Assembly (NCBI RefSeq): GCF_020882245.1
Contig: NC_083600.1
Coordinates: 41,883,019 to 41,947,018 of the forward strand
Direction of reading: 5' to 3'
From: Rhopalosiphum padi
Taxonomy: Eukaryota; Arthropoda; Insecta; Hemiptera; Aphididae
DNA: 64,000 bases
Each line of letters starts with the position of its first letter. Positions within the stretch are counted from its first letter, which is position 1. This document shows, piece after piece, positions 52,131-64,000 of the stretch. The notes beneath the pieces were generated by a model. That model made no database searches. It was given only the letters and a program-made list of their open reading frames with translations, and had not been told where the DNA came from. Both the position numbers and the translations under genes were made by a program.

Positions 52131-52157
52131 ACACACACACACACACATATATATATA
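52131..52157. repeat. (AC)n-(AT)n compound microsatellite
   Basis: About nine AC units pass directly into five AT units. Confidence 0.85.
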
Positions 52158-52239
52158 AATAGCCATATATAGGTAGATATTATAATATAAATAGGACCGC
52201 ATACGTGTGGCATTGGCAAACAGAAATACAGATTACATA

Positions 52240-53010
52240 CGGTGCAAAATGCTTTGAACCGCTTTGATGCTTTGAAGTTTGAATGTGCACATTATGTTGT
52301 ACATTGCTACAGTGTCAAATATTATAAGTGTCACGTGTTCCAACACCGATCAAAGGACCCACGGCAAACGAAGCACGTTTTCGGCATGTATCCGAAACGT
52401 TGTCGCGCTAAAAACACGATTTGTGGTTGGTCCCGATTTGGGTCAGGAACCCTTAAATATATTTCTAATGTATTAGATAAACCCGCCCAGGAGTCTGCAG
52501 CAGTCTAACGTGCAGCTGCACTAACTCGTTTGAACGCCGAATCTCCGCCAAATCCGCGAAGAAGAAGAATGGAAGCGAAAAGGTCGTGCGATCTGCAAGT
52601 AAGTGATAAAATATATTTGTATTGATATTATCGAAAAATAAAAATTATATTTCCTATAATATTATATATATGGCGTGACGGTATCGATTTAATTCCGACA
52701 TCCGTGGGCGTATATACCTACCTACGTCCCGCCATCCACCGTATTACATATTATATTATTGTGCGTCGTACTTTCGTGACTGTGTCGTATGACTGTAAGA
52801 GAAGCCCTTATCGACTTGTGATTATTAGCGACGAAGTACATTATATCATATATTATATATTATATTATATCATACGTATTTATTTTCTTGAAAAAAGGAA
52901 TTGGGTTAATATCTTGTTCGCGAACGTATATTATATGCTTCCCCGAAGCCGTGCAGACCTGTGCACCCGACCTATACAGCCGATCGGTTGTCGCACACAT
53001 GACTTATAAA
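52240..53010. promoter_or_regulatory. GC island with a probable 5' leader
   Basis: CpG-containing sequence from 52240 to 52600 leads without AT interruption into the candidate exon at 52569-52598, and less strongly continues to 53010. A frame open from 52242 to 52508 (starting MQNALNRFDALKFEC) shows no domain that I recognise and may be chance in leader sequence. Confidence 0.35.
52569..52598 (+). other. Candidate first coding exon (MEAKRSCDLQ)
   Basis: ATG in the context AAGAATGG opens MEAKRSCDLQ, ten codons, and stops exactly at GTAAGTGA (52599), one of the best donor sites in the window. The preceding 300 bases are GC-richer, as expected of a 5' leader. No downstream exon could be assigned within the remaining 11 kb, which would imply a very long first intron if real. 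Confidence 0.35.
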
Positions 53011-55249
53011 TTATCTAAGTAACTCACTGAAGAGACTGACTAAGTGAGACACTAAGTGTGTTTGACTGAAGGGAAATACGTGGATGAAACACACAATACA
53101 TCACGACGTCGATGCGGCTAATATATATATACACGAGTTTATTGAAAGAGCGTATATACAGAATATTATTATTATTATTATTATGTGTGCAACAGCAAAG
53201 CGATATTTTTATATTGCTATATGTTATGTTATTGGAAATTTAAAAATCCAATTAGTCCATCCTACTAAAAATCCTTTGTAAGGATATTCAGACGCATAAT
53301 AAACAACAATAGTTATTGAACTGCAATATTATAAATCATGTAGAGCTGTTAAAGAAATATCGTTTTAATGAATTGTATTTGAATAACATGCGCAGCGCAG
53401 TTCGAGGGACCAAGAAATAAAAAATTGACGTTCAGTGAGAAAAAGTTAGTTTGGATGCGACAAATGCATAGGGACTGAGTCAGTAAAATATCACCGGTGA
53501 TCATAATGCAATATATTATATTGTGTATTATATATATGAGGGGCGTTTCGACATCAACCAATGATTTTATAAGAAAACGTAGTTTGTATCATACGATATA
53601 CATTACATATTCAATATATTTGACGGCATTTGATTTTTACGAATGGTTATCGTTATAGTAAAGTTATACTATATTTATTTTAATATAAATTATGAAAATC
53701 AGAAGAAATAGATATCTAATACCATTACACATTCATTGGTACACTGGTAGATGTTTTATATGTGAATTTTGCTATACACTTTTCGTTTTAAAATCGTACC
53801 TCAGATGGTAAATGGATTCTTGAGATTATATTTTAAAACAAACATAGTGAGTTTTAACAGGTATTATTATTATAATATCATCATCATCATCCGAAATTAT
53901 TAACGCAGCGCTTATCTTGTTTGGATTATTAATTTATTATTATGCACAATTTAAATAATATGCTTCAATAATTTTAAATTTTCACGGAATCTATGAAGGT
54001 TAAATGTTGCTATTCATTTAGGTAGTTATTTATAAATTCTTTCAGATGGACTTTATTTAGGTGTTTTATGCTTAATATTATCCTTAAAACATTTTCATTA
54101 GGTTATTTGATTTTGGTAAAAATATTCTCGCTTACGAAATACAGTGTACAACGCATTGTTATGTTTCGACTTACAATATACGATTTGTTTGGGTACAGGA
54201 AAGTTTCTTAGAGAAAATCGTTATCCAAAAGTCGTTTTATCTTTTACTGGACTGCATGTAGACGTCTAACTAAAATGGGTCAGATAACATATTAAAGCAA
54301 ACGCTACGAAATATATATATACTGTCTTTAAAAAGAAAATAAAGTTGGACGTGTGTGGACTGTCTGCGCCGTTATATGAGTTAGGGTTATACGTGTTCGT
54401 AAAATAAATACTAACGTCTGTATCATGCTAGATAAATCAATTTTTTATAACTGATTTAATTTTATTGATCAGACCATACTGTATTTCTGTTATTTTTATG
54501 TGATGCAATGCTACTGTATAAAACATATTAATGCGTACCTATATATTTTAATATTATAATTATAATAATGTGCTTACCACTGTCTTCAACCCTATAAACA
54601 ATCAGAACTGCGCGGGTCGGAAGAATGAAGTTCCAAATACATTTAATTAACTACACTATATTGTTATACTATAAAAGATCCGATTGGTTTTAAAAATCAG
54701 GTAATATAAATGATAAAAAGGACAGTTTCGTAAAAACGGACGTCCCCACATTATTTATTTTTTGGTCAAATTAGTATATAGCATAATACCTACTTATTGG
54801 TTTTTATTATCAGGACACGCACGTGTAGTATGAATTATCATGTAATTAAAATTGTGACAGAAATCGAAGAGTAAATACTCACACGTACACGATAAACATA
54901 TTATACTGTAAACCACATTCGGCACATTCCATCGAAAAATGAAGCACGTTTTTGAAATTATTTAACGGACATTTGTATGAGATTAAAATGCATGAAAAAT
55001 GATGTTGACGGGCGTGGGCATAGAATATACGTAATAAATTACATATGATTTTGACTATATATAGGTACTTGGTTGGTTTTTTTTTTTCATTGTGGAATTA
55101 AAATTGATTTCGTTCGGAAAAAATTGGATGATAATAATAATTCACTGTTTTGCGCGCTGACGTATATAATATGATAATTATTTATAATATTATAATATAA
55201 ATGTAGATTGTATACGTATAAATAATGAGTGTTTTTTCGAGCGTTTTGT
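53011..55249. other. AT-rich intergenic DNA with (ATT)n at 53163-53184
   Basis: Apart from the ATT tract of about seven units, no gene or element is supported. Confidence 0.5.
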
Positions 55250-55780
55250 AAAAAAAAAGATCGTGTCGCCTGTCAGAATGACGTATAATTATTATTGTCA
55301 TTGTGATGTTATGTCGTGGGCGAGACACCCCGTATAGTGGTACCCGGGTCGAAAGCTCGTGCAGGTAATGGATTCGACATTTTTATTACGACTTAATATG
55401 ACGTAGTGTAGAACTTTAGAGGTATGCGAATTCGCAGAGGTCCGACAACCGAATTTTTTTAACTCGCCATCGTGTCGTATACAACAGATCCAAAGCTCGA
55501 CATCCCGGTTTCGAGTGTAACTTAATGACATATAGTACCACGAAATGGTCTTGGTATGTGCAGCAATGCCGTCAGCAAATTTACTCAAAACACCGCAGTT
55601 ATATAGTGTTCGAATTTAGGGAAGGGGAATCCTCTATCATTATTACATTTCTTTTTTTTTTTTGGAACTCCAAGTCCCCAATTATTATTTTTTACCGGGA
55701 CGTGATGACGACACAACTTAACTTATGCCGAATTCATTTTTTTCGCCGGTTACGTCGACTCACTCCGTAGGTACATCAAA
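55250..55780. other. GC-richer patch with overlapping open frames
   Basis: On the - strand a frame of 96 codons (55298-55588) contains KKFGCRTSANSHTSKVLHYV and ITCTSFRPGYHYTGCLAHDI, with balanced composition. On the + strand a frame from 55525 to 55770 overlaps it. No domain was recognised and neither frame has convincing splice borders. It could be an exon, an untranslated leader or decayed repeat. Confidence 0.25.
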
Positions 55781-58332
55781 CGATTCATCTCTCTCAATCA
55801 CCGAACTCAATAATAAATCCACTAAATATAAATATAATATGATAAATAGGTAATTTTTAAAATATGAATGTTTTCTTTTAAATAACGAACACAATAATTA
55901 TTAACTTTGTTACTATCTATTTATTAATATGTTAATTAAGTATATCGAATAAAAGTTTTGATAGTTATTATTTTTTTTATTTAATTTGATTAATGGGCGT
56001 TTTATTTATATAACGAAATTATTGCTTTTTTAAGTGACAACTAAATATAACATATGAATAATTGGGTGAACCTTCTCACCTTCTCACCTTGCTCACTGAC
56101 ATAATTATAATTTTAATTCATAATAATATATGATATAAGTCATCCACATACCAAAGTCGCTCATTTCGTGAACTAGACGTCTAGAGTCTAAATACTGAAA
56201 TTCGTCCAGATCGTGGATTTTGACGAAAATACCTACATTATATGGACATCGATTTCATGAAACAGGCAATATATAATATCTAAATTATATACTTTATTTA
56301 ATTATTATAAGTTCTTTAATAATAAATTATATTATAATATCATAGACTATATTTTTCTTATTGTCTTATAAACAAATTTTTTTAATAAGCCATATCCATA
56401 AATAGGATTGATAAGAATAAATGATAATAAAAAATGAATATTAAGTTATGAACTGTACATTTTCCTATTTTATTATTTATTTTTATACCTACGATGATTG
56501 ATTATGACATCGGATGTTATGTATAGCATGTTATTTTTAAAACATGCACATCTACTTGATTGACAAGGAGTTTTTCTAGACGAAAATTCATGCCCTCTTG
56601 AATATTTTTTAACCATTTCACGTACTGGAATTTTACATTTTTATCAACTTGATTATTGGTGAAAAAATGAGTTGTTTTAAGTAACCCACATTTTGTTCCA
56701 AGTTTATGCAATACTTTTTTTTTTTTTTTAAGATCACACAAATTATTTATATTTGGCGGATTTTTAAGTCCCTTATAAACTTTCGGTATTTTTAATTCAA
56801 CGCATTAATTAATTCTAAATTGTCTGTTCTTTTTTGGTTTTCCTGTTAGGTTAGAAAAAATTTCAAAACAAATTATAATTATATTATATTATCTATAACT
56901 TGATCATTTTCTTTGCAACTATACAATTTGACCTTCGTGTGTCCACGTTCACGTTGAATTTGTATTTTTTTTTTGAATCATATAATATTGGAAAATTATT
57001 TCATTCTTTTTAAATTTTTTAAATTCTTTAATTTTCATATCACATCAAATATCTAAATAAAAAAAAAAATTTAATAGTATAGATTCCTACACATTGTCTA
57101 AAATAATATTAAAGTCAAACGCTTTGTAAAATTTTCATTTAGGGAAATAAATTTTAAATGATAATGGAGGGTTATATATATTGTTTGAACTATATTTTGT
57201 CAGAAATGTATTTTGTCGAAGTTTTTTTCAGCAAAAAACTTAACGAATCATTTTTCCGACAAAATACGGTTTTGACAAAACATGGTTCTATACAAGACAT
57301 TTGTGACGTGGACAAAAAAAAATAATACAATTTATGAGTAAGGTCTGGATTTTTATGTTGAAAAATTCAAAATATGATGCTAATATTCTCTTTATATTAT
57401 TTTAATAAATAATAGAAAAATGTACTCTAATATGCATTTCATATTGCATATGAACTGGTCTAAAATAATATACACTAAAATTTTCCTTATTTTTCATCAG
57501 CCGTATTTTGTTTGTACATTAAATAATTTTCCTTTGGAATACTTAATATACCATATGTAGATTGTAAATTATATTGTCATTGATACTTTTTACCACTGTT
57601 CAATAATATTAAGCAACATTACAATTATTTATATCATGAAGCTTTTGAATTTATATGAATATAATATACATATAAGCGTGTTAAAATTATTTAGATTTGA
57701 TTTAATTAATTTGATTTTTTTATTATTATTATTCAAGTCTAAAATTAATTACGTCCTGTTTATATTTCATAAATTATCTATAATTGAGCACGTCTAGTGA
57801 ACGGTTTTATTTTATAATATTTATCTAATTTTTCATAAAATCATTTTTATAATTTTTATTTAAAATACCTAGCTATGCAAAATAATGAATCCACATACAA
57901 ACTAAATACACAACTACACAAGTACCTATGTGTCTAAATAACAGTCCTTTGTTAAATATTATTTGTTGAATAATTTAGAAGTAATATAGGTATCCGTCAA
58001 GAAAACATTCGTTTGATATCGGATGTTTTCACATCGAAATTTAATTTAATATCTCTCTTATATAATAATTATTTATTGTATAGCGCTCGCGGGTATAATA
58101 TTATTATCTTTATTCATTAACTCATGATAATTACACAAAGTATACAATATTTATTACATTGTTTATTTCGAGTCTATATATCATGAGTTTTCGTAAAATT
58201 TTACAATCTGGACGTATTTAAATAACTGAACTGGAAGTCCAATTCATGAAATGAGCGATTTCACTTTGTGGTATGGAATATACATGTAGATACAACAGAA
58301 ATTTAGCATTTAAAAAAATCTATCAATTTCTA
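55781..58332. other. AT-rich intergenic DNA with an imperfect hairpin
   Basis: At 57193-57220 the words ATTTTGTCAGAAATG and TATTTTGTCGAAG are mirrored on the other strand at 57254-57283 (CCGACAAAATA, TTTTGACAAAACAT). This makes arms of roughly 28 bases around a 33-base loop. No gene is supported. Confidence 0.5.
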
Positions 58333-58369
58333 GTGTGTGTGTGGGGGGGGGGGAGGTAAAGCCTCCCCC
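58333..58369. repeat. GT repeat, G11 tract and GGGGGAGG/CCTCCCCC hairpin
   Basis: A short GT repeat runs into 11 G residues. GGGGGAGG (58349-58356) then pairs perfectly with CCTCCCCC (58362-58369) across the loop TAAAG. Such G-rich hairpins occur near the ends of some hAT-like insect elements, but no partner end was found. Confidence 0.6.
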
Positions 58370-58439
58370 ATGGGTCTGTGTTAAATGATTTTACACTCGG
58401 AACGTAGTTTTCAAATCGTTGGATTGATGAGTTCCTCTA

Positions 58440-58760
58440 CTTAATTGTTCGCAATTCGAACACTGCTCACTATATACGGTGCAGTTTTATTGTGTGATGT
58501 ATTTTTATTGTGTTACCGCTGCCGTTTACAATATTAATACAACGTACGATATATTGCATTGGCAATGACTGCGCGTTTTAACGGTTGTCGCGGCTTACAA
58601 ACAAATGACACGGCCGTCACCGAGCGGTCCGGAATTCGACTGTAAACTAATCTACACTTTATATCATCGTGTTAATGCTTTGTCATCAATAATGTTTTTC
58701 GGAAACCAAAGTTTGTTTCGTGTATTAACGCGCGTATTATATTGAGGTACATATCGGACG
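58440..58760. other. Small GC-richer patch
   Basis: CpG-containing sequence without a splice-bounded or sizeable reading frame. It could be regulatory. Confidence 0.25.
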
Positions 58761-58802
58761 TAAACGGCACTCAGTATAGCCAGCAGGAAACATTTACGTG
58801 GA

Positions 58803-58833
58803 GTGTGTGTGTGTGTGTAGGGGGGGGGGGGGG
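58803..58833. repeat. (GT)8 followed by G14
   Basis: A GT dinucleotide tract, an A, then 14 consecutive G residues; this is the same architecture as the tract 470 bases to the left, but without the downstream C-rich arm. Confidence 0.85.
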
Positions 58834-58932
58834 TAACAATCCTGCAAAAGAGATAGCTGAAATATTATTGAAATTATTATTACTATTTATTAAGTATTAG
58901 ATATTATATATACCTACAACCTACATTCAATT

Positions 58933-59060
58933 TTACGGAGTGATCCATTTAACATAAAACACTCATTGTTTCAGAAAAACTGAAATATCTCATTACATAA
59001 CAACTTTAAGTCGTTATAAAACGACATTTTTGAAAAAAATGTATATTGTTATTATTTTTA
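58933..59060 (+). mobile_element. Fragment of the GTGATTC inverted-repeat family, copy 4
   Basis: It starts TTACGGAGTGATCCATTTAA and continues ACACTCATTGTTTCAGAAAA, matching the head of copy 3 at 15430. No right terminus was located, so the end is approximate. Confidence 0.4.
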
Positions 59061-59989
59061 TCGATATCATTTATTTAAAGTTTTTACTCCTTTGACATGT
59101 TTTGAACACAATATATATTTAAATTTAATATTCCCGAGCAGAATATTATTCGGCGAATTATGAACTATACGTATTTCGGTCAAGTACCAAGTTTATTAGT
59201 TATAACTATTTAATTTATTTTTTTTTATAAAAAGAGAAATGATGGTATTAATAAGTTCAGAGTTTTCTTTTAAAAAAAATCGTTATTTATATATTAAATT
59301 AGCTTTTCCCCCTTCCACTCCCAGAAAAATGTTTGTGTTGGACGCCCTCGGTCGTTGGCTATATTTTTATAAGAATATAAATTTTATAGATAACCGGAGC
59401 GTGGAATGGAAAATTTATAGTAATAATATATATAGGAGTATACCTTTCCCTTGAAGTGTCAGAACAATAGTCATAATAGTCACTATACTCCATTGATATT
59501 AACTTAAAATACTTATATGTCATAAACTCATAACTAATTAACTATAGGTACCTATTGATTTTGATACTGATTATTATAATATATTCTGCTTTTGAGTTTT
59601 GTGTATGAAATTAGAAATGTACCTACGTATAATTAAATTGCATCGTTTTTCATTTTAAACGGTACATAATTGAACAAATTATCATAATGATAAAAGTTTA
59701 AATAATTTATTAAAATATTGCGTTGTTTGTTAACGTACACGGAAAATGACTGGTTTAAGGATAGCGTCTTCCAAATTTCATATAACAAAAGTAGCGGAGC
59801 GATCCCGGTTAGAACCGACGTAATCCCTACCATTTTTGTTACGCGAAAATTGAAAGACCATAATGTATTAATGTGTGATGTGTATGTATTATATATACAT
59901 ATAAATATTTGTGGAAACCTTGCGCGCATGTATTCCCATGTATACTATATAATGATAATCGGCGGTAAACGAGCGCAAAAGGGCTCCGT

Positions 59990-60560
59990 GTGCGGTATAA
60001 CAATATATTATAAATTTATAACGATACCCACCACCACCATCGCCGGCACTCCGCGAGCGGACGATCGGCCCCCGTCGGTATTACGATAATAATTATAATA
60101 ATAATAATTTAAACACGCGCGTACGTACCGCGGTCGAAGCTCGACGAAGATACAGAGTCGGATTACCGTGACGCGACCGCGGCAGACGGAGCGTGCGGCT
60201 ACGATGACCGTCGTAAGCAGGAAGGAAACGGCGCAAGGTATAGACAACGCGGGGGAGAGTGCGGCGGCGAGAACGTGCTTTCCTTATTATATTATTATTA
60301 TTGTCGACGGGCCGCAGTATACGCAAACAATTCCATTAAATTCACCGCAGAGGAGCTTCTATCGGGATTTCAACTATTTATAAGGAATCCCGTGCGTGGC
60401 ACGCGTTATATATGTATATCGAGCACTAATCGCCGTAATTTCAAAACTCTGCACACCAAGATAGGTGCACAGCTAGCCCGGCTTTACTGTGTTTCCAAAG
60501 CGATTGCCGCAAAATATCCGCTACCGAAATAAATATAAAGCCAATAATAAAACCCGAATA
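59990..60560. promoter_or_regulatory. GC/CpG island, possible promoter region
   Basis: A compact CpG-rich region with open frames on both strands and in several phases, which is expected of GC-rich DNA poor in stop codons. On the + strand, ATGACCGTCGTAAGCAGG (from about 60202) leads to CGCAAG before GTATAGAC, a weak donor. A first exon is possible but not established. Confidence 0.35.
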
Positions 60561-60645
60561 CGTGTGTTGTACTTGCGCGGTTTCGGGCTTAAACTACAAA
60601 CGCATTATTGTTATGTAATTAATAATATTATACTATATATAAGTG

Positions 60646-61337
60646 TATAGGGTGATTGGTTTTTTTTTTAACGAAAACTTATTTCTTTGGTCGAGCGTGG
60701 TTGAAAATATTTTTTCTACATAACTTAACGTTATTAAAAAAACAGTTTTTGATAATTATATATTGTTTTTAATATTTATTTTTAAATTTTTACTTTTGTG
60801 AATCACGACATACATTTTTTTAGTCCCGAAACGGAATATTTCTTGAAGTATATTTTGACGGACAAAGATCTAATTTTAATTAGTTATAGGTATTTACACT
60901 TTAAACTTTCGATGAGCTGAGTGGAAAAGCATACGAGTACCAGAGTACCATACAAAATGTCAGTCCATCACTCCTCTCGTCTAAACTTTGAATATAAGTA
61001 TAAACTTAAAAGCGGTACTATGTTATAATTTGTAATAACTTATATGTTGTAATTATAATAAATTAAGTAGGTACTGGCGGTACTGCTTCAAAATTTGATT
61101 TGATGGATAGGAATATTTCGAAAAATATTCCTATGATTTGGAATATTAAATTGAAAATATAAGTGTATTGTCGTTCAAACAAACAAAAACTTCACCAATG
61201 AAAACATTCAAAAATAGCAAAATACATAATCTTTTAAAAAAACTGTTGTTTCTCAATGTCTGAAAATTGTGTACAAAATAATTTCAAAAAGTTAATTGTT
61301 TTCAAAATAACGTGTGTCTCAAGAATCACCCCACATA
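60646..61337. mobile_element. Non-coding TIR element, GTGATT family, copy 5
   Basis: The left end TATAGGGTGATTGG and the right end, on the opposite strand TATGTGGGGTGATTCTT, are inverted copies sharing GGGTGATT. The 692-bp body contains no protein frame. Near its middle-right, ATAGGAATATTT (61107-61118) and AAATATTCCTAT (61123-61134) form an exact 12-bp hairpin. It fits copies 1 and 2 in termini and size, although the interior is diverged. Confidence 0.5.
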
Positions 61338-64000
61338 TACATTCAATAACATAATAATGAAATCAATTTTATAGAGTTTCCGTTTGGTGGAGTTTCTGTT
61401 GAACTGTATTACGTACAAACACTATATCGTTGTGTAATTTAATCCATACGAGTAATGCACGAATACGACCGATTCCGTACAAAATTTATTTTTTTTTCCC
61501 GTAAAACGGCGAAATTCTCATTGTCTTCTGCGAACATTGTATAGACGAAAAACACGACAACGACGAGTGTCTTGTAGTTTTTAAATTGAGTTTTTGGTTC
61601 TGACAATGAACGTTTGGATACGAAATATATTTTGCAGTTCATTTATACATGTTCGATGTAAAATATATAAACAAATGTGTGTAATTTATGGAGTTCGCTG
61701 CAACGATGAAACTGCAGTGACGTCATGGCGGGTCAATACCAGATACGATAGAAATAAATTCAAAATGTCGTATGCAAAATATTATAATATACTGGAACTA
61801 TACTAGCAACGCTCCGACTTCGGTTTATTCGGCTATTGATAAATAAAAATATGTTCTCTTTGCATGTTTGTATCAGATTGAACAGTACAAACGAATGGAG
61901 TTTTGAACTTCTACGAATAAAATAATTGTATAAGGGATATATTATATGTTATTACATATTATTATTATTATTGAACGGAATAAATGGGATATTATTTTAA
62001 AAAATAAATCTTTTTTAATATTTGTGTTGATGTATTATTATTTTATATACTCTGGTTTGTATAGGTTATGATAATTATTTTAGGTTCCTCATAAAGTAGT
62101 TCTTGTATTCAAACTCAAAAAAACTAGAAGTATTTTGTCACAAATATTTTTTACGCCTGTACAACATGCAAAATGAATGAAAAATTATATTAATGTTATA
62201 TTTATGTTGATGAAATTGAATACTAAAACACAAATAATAACAATTTTAATTATTTTATTGGAATTCAAATAATTATATTTTTTGGGTACTTGAAATTTTT
62301 AATACCAAGTGGTGATGTATCATCGTATCCATTATATAATAATGTGTTTTTTTTGTCTGTCATCACCTTTCTGGGTAGTAAAAATGATTCGATTTTCAAA
62401 AAAATGAGGTGGTTTCTGGTAGTAACGTATCTAGTTGATACTTTGGAGAATTAAAAATAAAATAATTCCCGTTAATTTTTTTATAATCGAACAATATTGG
62501 TTTATTTTTGTGTAATTTTAAAACAAATTACCATTGAAATTTTCACCGAATGTTTATATTATAATTTTCATTAAATGATAACATTCTTTAAAAATGTTTA
62601 ACTCTTTTTTAGCTATTTTAGGCATGACAAATTTTTGTTCTTTAAATGCTGATAAAAATTATTAACTAGGTAAAATTTCTTAAAATTTAATACAATATAT
62701 CTTACATAAAGTTTTCTTATATTCGTGTACAAATATTAAAAATGTATATGCATAATTTTTTTTGTTTATGGAATTTTTGTTAGAATTTTGACAAAAATGC
62801 AAACTAGAATAATATGTTGTAGTTAGAAAATTATAAAAACTTATATTTTTATATCCAAGTCGAAAATTTAATAATATTCAAAATTCTTCATAAGTACTTG
62901 ATATTAAAACTATAAAATCGACTTAATATTTTAAATCAAATATTTTTTATATACATTTTAAGTTAAAATTTGGTCAAAATAAATTATTTTATACAATAAT
63001 TAAAAACAATATCAATAATTTTGTTTTGATTTAAAAATATTATTCGTCGGACTTAAAATCATTTATAATCATTTAATTCAAATTTAATACATCCATAATA
63101 ATATCCCCATCGAGTGCATCGACACTTGATCTACAGTAAAACGGTACATACTTGCCTACCTTTTACGTATTATATTATAATATTATGATATTTTACTATA
63201 CGACATACGTAATATTCGTAACAACATTTTCAAAATATTTAGATTAATATTATATTTATTATATTCTTATTGTCTGTTTTTATCATATTACTATTATTGT
63301 AAAATAAATTACTACAATACCAATATAAAATATATTACGATGAAATAAACTTAATAACAATAAAGGTTGACAGTCTGTTTTCGCTCAGTATCATTTATCG
63401 TATGTAATGATTTATCATCGAATTCAAATTTAATACGTCATCCATTACTGTATAGTGACTTACATGCTCAACGAAGAGGTATACCCGAATCCAATTATAC
63501 AGCAAAACAGTTAACTATAGTTGTCCACTTTTTCTTTACACTGTTATAAAATGTAATACCCATTTTAAATTATACTATGAGGTACTAAAACAGATATAAA
63601 ATAAATTTATAGTAAAATAAAATCAATGATTTTTTAGGCTTAAAATTTTTATTAAATATATACCACAAGAATAATATATTTGCATTATGTATATTACATA
63701 CTGCGCGAAATAATGTGATTTTATTTTCCTAGGGCAACGAATAAACTGTAGTCTCTTGTAATATTGGTATATATGGTTTTTAATTTTTGAAAACACTTAT
63801 GTTGATAATATTTTCGTCGTTTTATGTCTTGTGGTAATGGAAATAAATTCAATATAAAAACGTAGTAAAACGCCTCAGGCGTGCCACATTCCTAAAATAT
63901 TTTTATTTTTACTTTAAAAGTGCAGTGGGCGGATAAATCTAAAGATACATTTTTAAAATATAAGTCTTATTAAGTTACAAATCTCCATTTAAAATCATAT
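61338..64000. other. AT-rich intergenic DNA, possible interspersed repeat at 62330-62950
   Basis: No gene is supported. The 62330-62950 stretch has phrases such as CTGTCATCACCTTTCTGGG and GAGGTGGTTTCTGGTAGTAA, which I associate from memory with a dispersed aphid repeat. No other copy was found in the window. Confidence 0.4.

Noticed and set aside
59718..60089. A 123-codon + strand frame, the second longest in the window
   Set aside because: No recognisable domain, uneven composition, and a start in AT-rich DNA running into a GC island; overlapping - strand frames are just as open.

Overview
The window looks like a piece of an insect nuclear genome, most likely a sap-sucking hemipteran and plausibly an aphid. 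The DNA is very AT-rich. It carries one clear spliced gene with short GT-AG introns, many decayed transposons, CpG-containing GC islands set in AT-rich surroundings, and many near-palindromic words of the type TAGGTACCTA. The aphid call is an inference from these textures and not from a sequence match. There are no bacterial-type genes, operons, rRNA genes, CRISPR arrays or convincing tRNA genes.

The only gene I can assemble with confidence is a TTC4/Dpit47-type TPR co-chaperone on the + strand at 39121-42142. It has eight coding exons that join in frame to give 400 residues, including a first exon of only five codons plus two bases. A polyadenylation signal follows at 42240. The last intron carries a possible Helitron end.

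The rest is mostly non-coding. From left to right: a GC island (0.86-1.83 kb); a hAT-like element (2.3-2.6 kb); a tandem duplication (6.9-7.1 kb); copies of a terminal-inverted-repeat family with ends like TATACAGAGTGATTCACC (8.5-9.15, 10.4-10.8, 15.4-15.8, 58.9-59.1 and 60.6-61.3 kb); a GC island (22.3-24.2 kb); a decayed jockey-type LINE fragment (25.4-25.8 kb); a hAT-like element and a cluster of X-box-like palindromes (29.2-30.0 kb); a GC island (30.7-32.1 kb); a decayed LINE 3' coding end on the - strand (35.8-36.2 kb); an interspersed AT-rich repeat (37.9-38.7 kb); Ttc4; a hAT-type miniature element with an 8-bp target duplication (43.4-43.5 kb); and further GC islands near 47.0-47.5, 52.2-53.0, 55.2-55.8, 58.4-58.8 and 60.0-60.6 kb.

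The GC islands contain short open stretches ending in good splice donors, for example at 31407-31448 (-), 47419-47468 (+) and 52569-52598 (+). They may be first exons of genes with long introns, but no later exons could be joined to them, so they are reported only as candidates. No new multi-gene system was found. The most unusual signals are the X-box-like palindrome cluster, the inverted-repeat transposon family, the excess of TAGGTACCTA, and the candidate orphan exons.
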